A DNA stretch of 64,000 nt, taken from contig JBAMJV010001285.1 in NCBI GenBank assembly GCA_037951105.1, forward strand, positions 154,888 through 218,887. The letters are read 5' to 3'. The position numbers and the translations under genes were made by a program. Source of the stretch: Echinarachnius parma. Its lineage: Eukaryota; Echinodermata; Echinoidea; Clypeasteroida; Echinarachniidae. A model generated the notes under the pieces. That model saw only the letters and a list, made by a program, of their open reading frames with translations. It made no database searches and was not told the DNA's origin. Of this stretch, positions 23,994 through 35,093 are shown in pieces; within the stretch, counting starts at the first letter, position 1, and every line of letters starts with the position of its first letter.

Positions 23994-24720
23994 GTCACAT
24001 ATCATCGGATAGTGTAAACGTACATGTCCAACGGATAGAAATTTTTCAAAATCAAATTATCCGGTGGTGAAAGTGGCCTCCATATATCTTCATGCACTAA
24101 ACATTCTGCCGGATAGAACAAGTGAACAAGGTACATCAGCCGACAAGAAACGCATACGAAACGGATTGATAATTTGGCTCTCCGTCAGGCGTCCTTTTAA
24201 GGGCAATGAAACTATGGCTTTCGGTTATTATTATCGTTTAGAGGGTGAACAGACATTTGATTTGATACATAACTTGGCAATTTTGGCCTCCTGGATCCCA
24301 TGAAATCCTTACTTGAACATACCCACATTTTACTAATTCTTACGGCGGCAAAAGATGATGTTCTTGTAATTACCCGACATGCTAAATGCAAACTCTGACG
24401 TATGTGCTTAGGGCCGAACAAAAAGCTTTTCACTGATTTCAAAGCATCTACAAGTATTCAGACAATGGTTTAAATTGGTGCTATTGAAATGCATTAGTGC
24501 ATATCATTGACCGTAGTCCGCACAAACCTAATAATGGCGGCCTCCAGTGTTCGCGTGAATAGTGGTATACCCGATAGAGTTTTCACATATTTCTTCCAAA
24601 GCAGAAATCTGAGTCGGAGTAATGTTACATATAATAAACAGGCATATTAGGATGTATAAAGTAGGATAAACTCTATTCTTGAGTTGCATTGCCCTTTAAC
24701 GTTGTCCGGTGATATGTGAC
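23994..24720. mobile_element. 0.7-kb insert with GTCACATATCA(T/C)CGGA ends
   Basis: GTCACATATCATCGGATAG at the left is an inverted match of TCCGGTGATATGTGAC at the right. Shorter stretches with the right end alone (GTTGTCCGGTGCTATGTGAC near 25152 and 26034), joined to GATAATTTGGCTCT, look like internally deleted versions of the same insert, now part of the satellite units. A frame at 24064-24303 is not supported as a gene. Confidence 0.55.
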
Positions 24721-25453
24721 AAGGGCATTAAGGAAAATCGTCAAACAAACAAAATGTCAAATGTATGACATTATTCCCTTAGTGGCCAATGGTTCCTGTG
24801 AGACATACTGAACGAGTAGTGGGTAACGTAAGACCTTACAGTCACGTAAACAAGACGGCAGTGGCCTAGCGTGATTGTAGATGGTTGGACTAGTTGTAGA
24901 TGGGTATCTCAAAGCACATTTTAGAAAAATATAAAAATGTATTTATGATATTATTCCCTTTGTGGCTCACAGTTCCTGAGATACATGCCGTATGAGTAGT
25001 GGGTAATGTAAGACCTTTATAGTCACGTAGACAAGTCAGCACTGCCCTTTTAGCATGCAGGGGACAGTTCTAAGTTGTGGGCGGGTGTCTCAAACCTAAA
25101 CAATGTTCAGTTTATTGATAATTTGGCTCTTTGTCAGGCGTCCTTTAACGTTGTCCGGTGCTATGTGACGAGGGCTTTAAGGAAAATCGTCAAACAAACA
25201 AAATGTCAAATGTATGACATTATTCCCTTAGTGGCCACTGGTTCCTGTGAGACATACTATACGAGTAGTGGGTAACGTAAGACCTTACAGTCACGTAAAC
25301 ACGTCGGCAGTGGCCTAGCGTGATTGTAGATGACATAAGTTGTGGGTGGGGGTCTCAAAGCACAAAGCAAAATGTTAAATGTATTTATGACATTATTCCC
25401 TTTGTGGCTCACAGTTACTGAGATACATGCCGTACGAGTAGTGGGTAATGTAA
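24721..25453. repeat. 200-bp satellite array, continued
   Basis: Units are marked by TGGGTAACGTAAGACCTTAC or a variant near 24820, 25001, 25269 and 25440, alternating between a longer form containing TTGTCCGGTG and a shorter one. Confidence 0.75.
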
Positions 25454-25895
25454 GACCCCGTTTACAGTGAAAAAAAGGCCGGGCCGAGACGCGTCTCGGC
25501 CCGGCCTTTTTTTCACTGTAAACGCTCAAAAGGCCAAATGCAGGGCCAAAAGTGGCCGCGCATTTGGCCCCGCTCTGGAGGTAGTCTCGGCCGCGGCCGA
25601 GACGCGTCTCGGCCCCGCTTTTTCTCACTGTAAACGCACGCAGGGCCAAATGCGGTACCAAATTGGGAAAACAATTCATTGCAAATAACGCGCCTTTGTT
25701 CTGTGACCCCGGCGTGCCTCCAAAATAATGGTTAGTTTACATGCAGAGCGCCACTACGACAAGATATTGAAAGGGCGGCCGGGCCGCGAGGGCCGAGACC
25801 GCCACTGTAAACGCACCAAAATTGGGGGGCCGAGTACCGCAATTTAAGCAGGGCCGAGACGCGTCTCGGCCCGGCCCTGCACTGTAAACAGGGTC
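25454..25895. mobile_element. GC-rich PIF/Harbinger-like MITE
   Basis: A 442-bp insert with ends GACCCCGTTTACAGTG and CACTGTAAACAGGGTC. TAA lies on both outer sides (25451-25453 and 25896-25898), the 3-bp TAA/TTA duplication typical of PIF/Harbinger. The body repeats GGCCGAGACGCGTCTCGGCC palindromes, giving GC content far above the surroundings. A 140-residue reverse-strand frame through it is an artefact. Confidence 0.75.
25459..25524. repeat. 66-bp perfect palindrome
   Basis: From CGTTTACAGTG at 25459 to CACTGTAAACG at 25524 every base pairs with its partner, with the centre at GACGCGTC and no loop. It joins the terminal motif to an inverted copy of itself. A second perfect 20-bp palindrome (GTCTCGGCCGCGGCCGAGAC) lies at 25584-25603. 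Confidence 0.9.
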
Positions 25896-26420
25896 TAAGA
25901 CCTTTATAGTCACGTAGACAAGTCAGCACTGCCCTTTTAGCATGTAGGGGACAGTTCTAAGTCGTGGGCGGGTGTCTCAAACCTAAACAACAGTTTATTG
26001 ATAATTTGTCTCTCCGTCAGGCGTCCTTTAACATTGTCCGGTGCTATGTGACAAGGGCTTTAAGGAAAGCCATCAAACAAACAAAATGTCAAATGTATGA
26101 CATTAGTCCCTTAGTGGCTCATAGTCCTGTGAGACATACTATATGAGAAGTGGGTAACGTAAAACCTTACAGTCACGTTAACAAGTCGGCACTGCATGCT
26201 CTAGCATGTAGGGGACCTATTGAATGAACAAAATGTGAAATACATGTATGACTTTATTTCCTTAATAGTGGCTCGCAGTTCATGAGATACATGCTTTATG
26301 AGTAGAGGATAACGTAAGACCTTTATAGTCGCATCTATAGACAAGTCGACACTGCCCTAGCATGATTGTAGGGGGTGGAAGTCATGGGTGGGTATCTCAA
26401 AGCTAAAGAACATTCGTTAC
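25896..26420. repeat. 200-bp satellite array, right end
   Basis: Continues the unit interrupted at 25453 (TAAGACCTTTATAGTCACGT) through two to three more units to GGTGGGTATCTCAAAGCTAA near 26406, after which similarity ends. Confidence 0.75.
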
Positions 26421-26651
26421 TCAGATGCGTTGTGCCATCTTGTGCATGCCTTTAACACGCACGTTGCGAAATATGCACTGGCTCAGTGTTATGCAGTGCG
26501 CACAATCTAGCCTTGTTAAAATGGCGAACTGTTGAGTAGCGCTTGGAACAGTCCCCTCTTCATGCCGTGCATGATGATCTGTGACGAAATCCCTCAACCA
26601 CAGGAAAGGTTAAATATATATGACTTTATTTGAGACAATGTGAAAGGATAT
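26421..26651. other. unassigned DNA
   Basis: No repeat or coding feature recognised. It separates the satellite array from the second 3.2-kb element. Confidence 0.4.
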
Positions 26652-29600
26652 GGGCAATTCCGTATGAGAGAAGGCAAAAACGCCACATCTCAAAGTTGAG
26701 CAATCTTCCCTAAATCAAACTGTTATCAATAGAGGAAAACTTGAATTTTAGGAAACTGAAAACCGTTTGTATATAGCTCGATTGGTTTTTCAAATATTTC
26801 TGCTTGAATTGAACAGAAATTTATGACCTTTTATTCATAAATCAGCTTCATTTTGTGAAAATAAAGTGAATCTTTTAATTCAATGACTGTTTCTGCTCAT
26901 TTTCTCATATTTTCCATACGATGTTGTAACAATCACAAATTGTAAAGCATGGGCAGTATCTTCATTGCATATTTTTTTGAGAAATTTTTAAAATCTATGC
27001 ACATTTGATCGTAATTCCGTTACGATAAAACGATTTAAGTTTTTCTCAATATCTTATTACTTGTTCTTTAGTCATGTCATTGTGAATTCTCTTCCTTCAC
27101 CATAGTCCTAAGAACTTCCAACATAATTTTCTGAAATAATGTCACTACTTTTTCCAAAAATGGCGTAACAGTATTAGTAATTCCGTTACGTAACGGAATT
27201 ACATGCACATGGTTTGTAAGGTATTGAATGATATTGCTGAAAATAAAATTTTTTCTTGTTCTGAATGTAGAAATACCCTTTAAATAGCATGAACTGTAGC
27301 CATGTAGACAATAAGTCATTATACATGTACATGTACTGTACAATGTACAACTTTATCTGACTCATTACCTCACATGCTTCATATTGCATCAATGGTGATT
27401 TAACTAAATTGATACACGATAGATAATTTCTCTAATTTCTCCATGAACATAATAGAGATGATAATGTTCTATCATTAAATTAGTTTCCAGCAAGACCCAC
27501 TTGACTGAAATTATGAAGATGCAGCAGATTCATGTTTGTACTTTAGAAAGGGAAAAATGAAAACAATAACAAAAATTTAAAAATATCCAGTAATTAGTAT
27601 GACACTGGTTCTACACATATTTTCTCACATTAATTTACATTGATGTATTTTAACTTAAGATATAAATCATACCTTCAACTTTCAAGGAGATTTAATATTA
27701 ATAATTTTGTATGTAGATTTGAATATCATTGATCAGTTAAGGGCTCATAACTCACCATTAATTATGTAAATTTGTATTAAACTGAAGCATATAAAATCAA
27801 ACATAAATACAGAATAGGCTTCAAGATATTCAAAACTATACATAATACAGGCTAAGATATGTTTTATTCATTATCATAAAGTCAGAATTCATTGAGTGTT
27901 CAGTGTGCTTCTGTATGCAGATCAAAGAAGATGTACAAAGTATTTGCATTTTCAAATGGGAATTCCTAAAGGTGTCTTTCATTTTTTGCAATTCGATTTT
28001 TATATTTTATAGATGCCAACTTTTTGTATTTGGATCATACATGTTTATATCCGTACATGTCATGAAATGAATGAAAACGCATTCTAAATTGATTTGAGAG
28101 TAAATTAAGATCACTTTAGGATGAATTTTTAAAAGAATAATTTTAGAATATAATAAGAGTTTATATAACAAATCTCGATTTGTTTGTAATTCTGTTACGC
28201 ACACACATAAATTCAGGACTTGTTCTGGTCCTTATGTAAGAGTTTAACAATGCATACATTGTTTAACAATGCATACAAATTAACAATGCATACAAATTCT
28301 TTACTATAGACTGTACGCAGAAAAATGTAACCAAGAAATTGCATTTTCATGGGTGGATTCATGGGTGGATTTCACAGGCGTAATTCCGTTACAGTGACAT
28401 TCGTTTGTCTTAAGGTAATTTCAGAGGTTAAAATAGATCATTTCTGGAAGAAAGATGTACCAAATTCAAGTTTGTAACTTAAATGATAAGTTTTTATTAC
28501 CAATGAAGAATTTTTTGTGGTAGCTTTTGCAGAAAATCATTACAAAGTTAGTGTTGAATAAAAGACCCCTTTCCGTTATGATTGTATTTTGGTCTCCTGA
28601 CGCTACAGTGTTATAGATTTGTACCTCTAGTACCCCTGCCAGTTATTAAAGTTGTAAAAACTGTGGAAGTGAAAGGAATTTTAAATATGATTAAGAAAAC
28701 AGAGCTAAAAATCACTTATATGTCATTCTGTAACAGTGGAATTGCCCATTCACAATTTGCATTTCCATTCACACAGATTTCCAATATTCAGGAAGTTTAC
28801 GAGGCTTTATAGCATTGAAAGTTGAATTATTTGACCTGTTTGTGATTTTAAATTGTTTAAATGTTTCTTGATATTGATGATGTGCAGTTCTTTAGCATGT
28901 CACATAATGTGGGTACTTTTTTTTTTTTTTTTTACTTTGGGTTTTTCACAATTTAACCATTTTTCTTGAAGTAAAGGAAAAATTAAAAAATGTTGCTATT
29001 TTTTACTTCAAATATGGTTATTATTGTCAAATTATTGATTTTTGAAAAGTATTGAAGCTAAAATGTGAATTTGTTGTTGTTCATGTACCGATTTGTGGAA
29101 AAGTTGATCCCACTGCTCAAGTTGTGTAATTCCGTTACACACTTTAGTGGACATAGTTTCTAGGATTTTTCTTTCATTAAATTGATGCAATCCTTTTTAA
29201 TTTCTTGCCTTACTAATATGAAGCTGAAAATAAACCGAAATAAAGCTGGATTTTAGCAATATTTTTTTCAAATTTCACTCTTATTTGTATTTTGGCCATA
29301 TTTTCATTTATTTTACACATAACAAGTTCAAAAATTGCTTTACAGATATGTCAAATTATGGTTTATATTCAAGTGCTAGATAGCCTTGATGTTTGCATTA
29401 GCATGTAAGAAATGTTGAGTGCAAAATAATTGAGTTTTCCTTGTAACTTTCAGAGATGTAATTCCGTTACAAATTTGTGTAATTCCGTTACAGTGGTCTT
29501 TTTTCAAAAAAGTGAATTTGTGAACTTATCATTGTGTTGTTTATGCACGTACTTGTTCCAAAATGAAGTTGACATTATCAAGATAGAAAAAATACATAAA

Positions 29601-29881
29601 ATCAGTTTCAAAGTGTCTTATATTTCAGAGAAACTCAACGCAAACTTGTAGCAAAAAAAAAACTCCATTCTCCGGTAATTCCGTTACGGTCACACATATT
29701 GGTCTAGTGTGCAACAACACATGGAAGATATAAAACCATTTCCCTATCATGTTGTAGCCTGGTTACCCGTGCAACTTATATAAGTATCAGAATTAACTTA
29801 AGTCATGAGAATATTGCGCAGGGAATGAAATAATGAGCAAAAAACGTCTCTGAATGTAATTCCGTTATGGTGGAATTGCCC
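26652..29881. mobile_element. 3.2-kb non-autonomous DNA transposon, copy 2
   Basis: Same orientation and near-identical along its length to the copy at 20513, with the same ends and ATAT directly repeated outside both (26648-26651, 29882-29885). It includes the 26-bp palindrome at 27177-27202 and the same series of GTAATTCCGTTAC motifs. Differences are small indels (for example a TTAACAATGCATACA repeat near 28245-28290 and a T-run near 28918). The different flanks and target repeat show an independent insertion, not a segmental duplication. Confidence 0.85.
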
Positions 29882-29885
29882 ATAT

Positions 29886-30894
29886 ATATCACAAACCATC
29901 TGTGAATGTGAAGAGATAACAAAAAACTGCCTTGTTGACTATTTTAAGCTATCGTTTCTAAAAGGTTTGAAATAACTTGGGTGATAGAGACGATAACAAT
30001 TCATCTGCACATAGCTGCTGCGCAGGGATAAGTATGTTTCTTTTAACAAAAAAATAAACTGTAGCTATCTCTCTTTTTTCATTTCAGATGACAAGTTAGC
30101 CATACAGTTATTACAAAAGTAGAGAAGTAAACTGAATATCATTTTATAGATGGATACAATTACAGTATGATTCCTGCACCACTAGCCTTCAATCACGGAC
30201 TGATGGCAAATTTCAAACTTTTTTTTTTCATAGGAAATTCCAGTTGTCATACAAAGAATTTTCCAAAGAAGAGTCAATCCATTGTCCATCCCAACCTTTC
30301 ATTACCTATCTCTATAAACATTGTAGTTATAAATTACCCCGACTGCGCTCAAAGTATAGTGGGGGCGTTTGTTATAATGGCCATATTTTGCTCTTTGTAT
30401 GGCCCATCCCCTTTTTATTTATTAAAAATGAAAAGGAAATATTTTCCATCTCTTATGATGAGTGGACTCAAAAAGGGCATTAGCACTGGTAAACGTCCCT
30501 TTCATGAAAGCTAAAATAGCAGGTTTGGAAAAGTTGCAGAACATGTTTATCGGCTCTACTGATCAATTTGTATTGTTGAAATAGTATGTCAATAGGGTTA
30601 GATAGCGATATTAAAACCATAAATCTGTTCAAAGTAGAGATATAAGCAGAAAAGTTGACTGGTAATGCTTTTATCACTCCTACAACCATTTAAAAATTCA
30701 CAAATCAATTCCCATGTGTAACATATGATTTCTCTAAATAAAATGTATATTTAAAAGTGTCCTAAAGTTATATTAAACTTATTATTATTTTTGAAGATTA
30801 TATATGACCATGACCAGTAAGTGACATAGAATATAATTATTTCTAATAGCACCTAGGGATACAGGCATTATATTGGTTTCTATGGTGTCTATTA
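29886..30894. other. unassigned AT-rich DNA
   Basis: No supported gene. A 115-residue frame at 30167-30514 is Phe/Ile/Leu-rich, lacks flanking splice or start context and overlaps another frame. Rejected. Confidence 0.4.
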
Positions 30895-31105
30895 TTAAAA
30901 GGGACTTTGTAACATTGTCCAACTCCTCAAAATCCAATTGGAAATCTAGCAGTTCTCTCATACCTTGTTTAGTTCGTATTAACAAAAAAAGCATGAGACA
31001 GGTTTCACACAATACCCTGTGGACATAATAGATAACAACAATATACATTATATCAAGCAATCATCACTTTTTGCACATGTCAACAAAGTTATTAGATACC
31101 TTTAA
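30895..31105 (-). mobile_element. MITE family A, internally deleted copy
   Basis: Left end TTAAAAGGGACTTTGTAACA, then TTGTCCAACTCCTCAAAATC (inverted 3' terminus), and right end CAACAAAGTTATTAGATACC. Shares its TTAA with the next copy. Confidence 0.8.
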
Positions 31106-32504
31106 AGGGATCTAGCAACGTTCTTTATACGTGCACAAAATGAGGAAGGGTTGATCAAATGTGAATTTGAATTATCTGATATGTCCACTGAGTGATGTGT
31201 GAAAATTCCAAGGTAAACAAATGTGATATGACCAAGTAATAAGCAAAAAAGCAAAGTGACATAATACTAACTTATTGCTCATACTTTGTGCGCAGTTAAA
31301 ATTTTATATCTGAACACTTCAATTATTATAATAAAAGAAAAATTTGGGAAAACCAAATTAGTTCCATGCTTCTACCTGTGTTCAAATATGAATACAGCCA
31401 GGTGTGTGGGAGTGTCTGGAGTTCTAATTAATTTTTAAAGGATTTTGACAATATATACTGTATACAATGCTCGAAATTAGCATAGGCCCGATGGCCCGGG
31501 GCCACTAAAAATTGCTGTCGGGCCAGTAACAAAAAATACTTGACTGGGCCAGCAAAAAAAAAAAAAAAAAAAAACACCTTTTCTCACATACAAAATATTG
31601 GTTACCATAGTTAAAAAGTTGCAAGTTAATTGAGCAATTAGCACTGCTAATGAATATTCATACATTCTTGAGCAGCTGTACTCATTTTCTAACCAGTTGT
31701 TGGTAAACAAAAATTTCATATTAAAACATTTATATATGCTGCTCATGAATATTTGTATATTACTACTCAATGTACAACTACCCAATAAATGTGCAATTTT
31801 TGTACTAACCACTAATTTTTTATGTGAGAAAATGTATGTTGATAAACGCTATACCAGTGGTATAAGCATTCCAACAGCACTACATGGTGTCTAAACAAAA
31901 TACAGGGTGTCTAAAGAATATATATATATTTGTTTTTCTTCAAATTTTGTATGAATCCCATAAATTCAACATCATGTTTGAACAGTGTGTTGTGAGTTGT
32001 CTCACTTGTCTGCAATACTGTTTATGAAGAATCCAAATGTGTCATTTGTCTAAGGTGTTCAGACAACACTGCACAGAATTTTGAGGTCAAATTGAATTTT
32101 CTCCTTTTCTACCATTTTTGTTTTGTCACCTAGACCCTGGCTATGTATGACTAGAAACTTGTTTAATTGACACTCATGTGTATTCAATCGCTGTGATTTT
32201 TTGATGAAGACAATGAATAAAAAGACATGACACACACACATTCATCCTAATTCATGCTTATTTAATGATCTTACAATGAAACAAAGGGGAATGAACAATA
32301 ACAAGTATTGCCTAGTACCCTGAAACTATCAATATGGTTATTGTATTAATTTTACTTTTGTTTCTCCTTATTTTTTTTCGGGCCAGTAGATTTTGGTTTC
32401 GGGCCACCAAATTTGGAAAAATACTAAATTTACTGGCCCGACCGGGCCACCAGCAAAAAAAGTTAATTTCGAGCGCTGCTGTATATATTACTAAATCCCT
32501 TTAA
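31102..32504 (+). mobile_element. MITE family A, interrupted by a 1-kb element
   Basis: Starts TTAAAGGGATCTAGCAACGT and runs through the family to GGATTTTGACAATATATACT. The terminus resumes as TATTACTAAATCCCTTTAA at 32486-32504, after the insert at 31465-32478. Confidence 0.8.
31465..32478. mobile_element. 1-kb GGCCC-rich hAT-like element
   Basis: Left end CAATGCTCGAAATTAGCAT; right end, reverse-complemented, CAGCGCTCGAAATTAACTT. CTGTATA lies directly outside each end (31458-31464 and 32479-32485), a 7-bp repeat; an 8-bp duplication with one mismatch is also possible. hAT elements usually make 8-bp duplications and often begin with CA. The interior ends are rich in CGGGCCA/TGGCCCG, the middle is AT-rich, and no transposase is visible. 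Confidence 0.75.
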
Positions 32505-34425
32505 GCACACAGAAGGAGTCAAATGCAGCTGAGTAGGAAAGTTCCGATGATTAAACTTTCAGTGGCACCTCTTAACACTCTTATGCATAATGTATCACAA
32601 TGTGTTTGTGCAAAAGCTTTAAGATAATATACAAGACAAGTCAAAGCTGGGCTTAGCTCTGTCAATTTTTAATGAGACATGGAGAGTGCATGAGAGTGCA
32701 TGTAAAAGTCATACATGTTCAGTTATTTTTAGCCATTGATCAAGACTTTGGAAATAAAATGTCTCTTTTACAACATTTGCAGATGCTCATAGTCATTCAG
32801 CATGGACTTGCAATGTAGGTAGATAAAATCCAAGCCTTTTGTTCTGTATGTAATGGCATTCATTTTGTTAGTGCATTTTCTTTAATTAATTTCTGTATTT
32901 TCTGTAATTAATTAGATCTAATAATTATCTCATTTGATAAATATTTGTGTTATAAGTTTGACTTTGAATACTGTATTGTATTTGCATTGAAAATTTGTTT
33001 TCTTCTCGTAGTTGAACAATTATTTAGTTGCCTGATCGGGCAGGCAAACTAGACAATATTCATGCAATTTTTTACTTGCCAGACACCAATTTTTTGTTGT
33101 TCTAGGTGCGAGCAAGTAAATTTAAAGAAACAAAAACAGATTCTGCTGTTAGTACACTTCCAAATAAAGTCACATTGAAAGTCATCATGTGATATGTGCA
33201 AGCAAGTAATAATGATCAAACAAATTAACAGGGGTATAGCAACGCTATGATTGTTCTTTCTAAATACACTACAGAATAATGTCTCTTAGGGATGGTGGTT
33301 GTAAATTGAATTCATGCAAAGTCATCTTCGTGTACATTGTTAATAAATGTAGTCTCCTTTATATAGGTTCCTGCAACATCATTTTGTGCCGTTAGAATTC
33401 CAAGATATTCCCATTAGCTGCTCGTAGCTAGCTAGAAACCCTTGGCAATGGATGCTCTTTGTGTTTAAACGAGAACTGCAGGAAAGTGGAAGCAAAGGTC
33501 AGGGCTGTCTTTATTAAACAGTCTTTGTTTGAGGCAGGGTCTCACTCCAGAGATTCCACTTTCAAGCTTTTATTCATTTTATGTTGCATTTTATCATTCA
33601 GATTTATTTTATTGTCACGTTTTAAAAACATTGAATGTGGTTTCGGACTCTTTGATGATGTTAATAAATATTGGTTTATCACATCGATTATTAATAAAAA
33701 AGGAATCTTAAAGATTCATTTTTATTTTATTGCGATGTTATCAAAACACAGTATATTGTTTCAGAATCTTAGATCATAACGATTTATATAATCATTGTCA
33801 TTTATTTTTCATGCACATATCATCTATTGTGCATTTGTGTTTTACGTGGAAATAAATGAAATACAAAAAGTGAAAAACATTTATATTCATACAACAATTG
33901 AAAATGTGATGTCTATCCTTCAAAATAATCCATGGGTTTATTGATTTTCATGAGATGCAGATCTGTATAATGTTTAAAGCTAGAGGTTTAATTTTCATTT
34001 TTTATAAATATTTAAATAGCAGTACAATTTTTTGTAGTAATGATGTCTGACATTTGTAGAAATGTGTTTGTATGTTTAATATTAGTGTTTTTTCTATATT
34101 GTCCGACCATTTCTAGTTAATTTGTATAATCAGCCTAATCACCACTGTCAATGTTATATTCTCAGTGTAACCGGCTCATTGTAATAAGAAACGGCGCAAC
34201 TATCACTTTGGTTACGATGATAGACATTCCATCTGTAGGATTAATAATTTGTACAGATTGTGTCGCCTCCGTTGAGTGTATTGCGACTCATACATGATCA
34301 GATTTCCCCAATCATCGCATTATAATATCACATTGTTACGTGCATTCTATGTGTTGGGTTGATTCTTAGTACTTCCCTATTATAATTTTGTAAAGTTCCT
34401 CCCTTTATCTCATCTTCTCTATCAT
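32505..34425. other. AT-rich DNA, probably intronic
   Basis: Mostly unique-looking. About 33020-33125 holds a GGGCAGGCAAACTAGAC / TTTACTTGCCAGACA fragment of the GGCCC-rich family. The 106-residue frame at 33459 has no supporting context. Confidence 0.4.
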
Positions 34426-34521
34426 CTTGTCCTTCCCTCCATCATTTTCCCTCATTCCTTCGCTCGCCCGTTCCCTCCGTTTCCTCCGTCGCGTCGCTCG
34501 CTCCGGGGGTTTGGCACGAAC

Positions 34522-34596
34522 ATGGAGATTGGAGATGTGGGTCGTATGGCGACCTCACACTCATTATGCGACTTCAACCACAAAGACATTGCAATG
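34522..34596 (+). CDS. weak candidate first coding exon
   Basis: CpG-rich DNA (34460-34510: GCTCGCCCGTTCC, CCGTCGCGTCGCTCGCTCCG) precedes an ATG in good context (AACATGG). The frame starts MEIGDVGRMATSHSLCDFNH and has balanced composition for about 25 codons before running into CT-rich repeats. There is no convincing splice donor: the best position, after GCAATG at 34596, is GTTCTG. The 419-residue frame that includes it is mostly poly-Ser from the TTC tract and is not a protein. This could be a gene start whose intron holds the repeat, or chance. Confidence 0.15.
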
Positions 34597-34720
34597 GTTC
34601 TGTATCTATCGTCACTCTCCCCCTCTCTCTCTCTTTTCTTCCCGCTCTCTTTTCCTCTTACTTCTCCCTTCCTCTCATCCCTTCTCACTTCCTCTATTTT
34701 GTCTAACTCTCATCTAGCTG

Positions 34721-35093
34721 CTTCTTCTTCTTCTTCTTCTTCTTCTTCTTCTTCTTCTTCTTCTTCTTCTTCTTCTTCTTCTTCTTCTTCTTCTTCTTCT
34801 TCTTCTTCTTCTTCTTCTTCTTCTTCTTCTTCTTCTTCTTCTTCTTCTTCTTCTTCTTCTTCTTCTTCTTCTTCTTCTTCTTCTTCTTCTTCTTCTTCTT
34901 CTTCTTCTTCTTCTTCTTCTTCTTCTTCTTCTTCTTCTTCTTCTTCTTCTTCTTCTTCTTCTTCTTCTTCTTCTTCTTCTTCTTCTTCTTCTTCTTCTTC
35001 TTCTTCTTCTTCTTCTTCTTCTTCTTCTTCTTCTTCTTCTTCTTCTTCTTCTTCTTCTTCTTCTTCTTCTTCTTCTTCTTCTTCTTCTTCTTC
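34721..35093. repeat. uninterrupted TTC microsatellite, 373 bp
   Basis: About 124 copies of CTT/TTC with no interruption visible, giving poly-Ser, poly-Lys, poly-Glu and poly-Arg shadow frames. It is a homopurine-homopyrimidine mirror repeat that can form triplex DNA, analogous in sequence to GAA/TTC expansions. Confidence 0.95.

Noticed and set aside
24064-24303. 79-residue frame with plausible composition
   Set aside because: Inside the 0.7-kb insert in the satellite array; fragments of the same DNA occur in other units with the frame lost.
25257-25679. 140-residue reverse-strand frame
   Set aside because: Runs across satellite units and the palindromic GC-rich MITE; no conserved domain.
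30167-30514. 115-residue frame
   Set aside because: Overlapping competing frame, AT-driven composition, no splice sites of quality.
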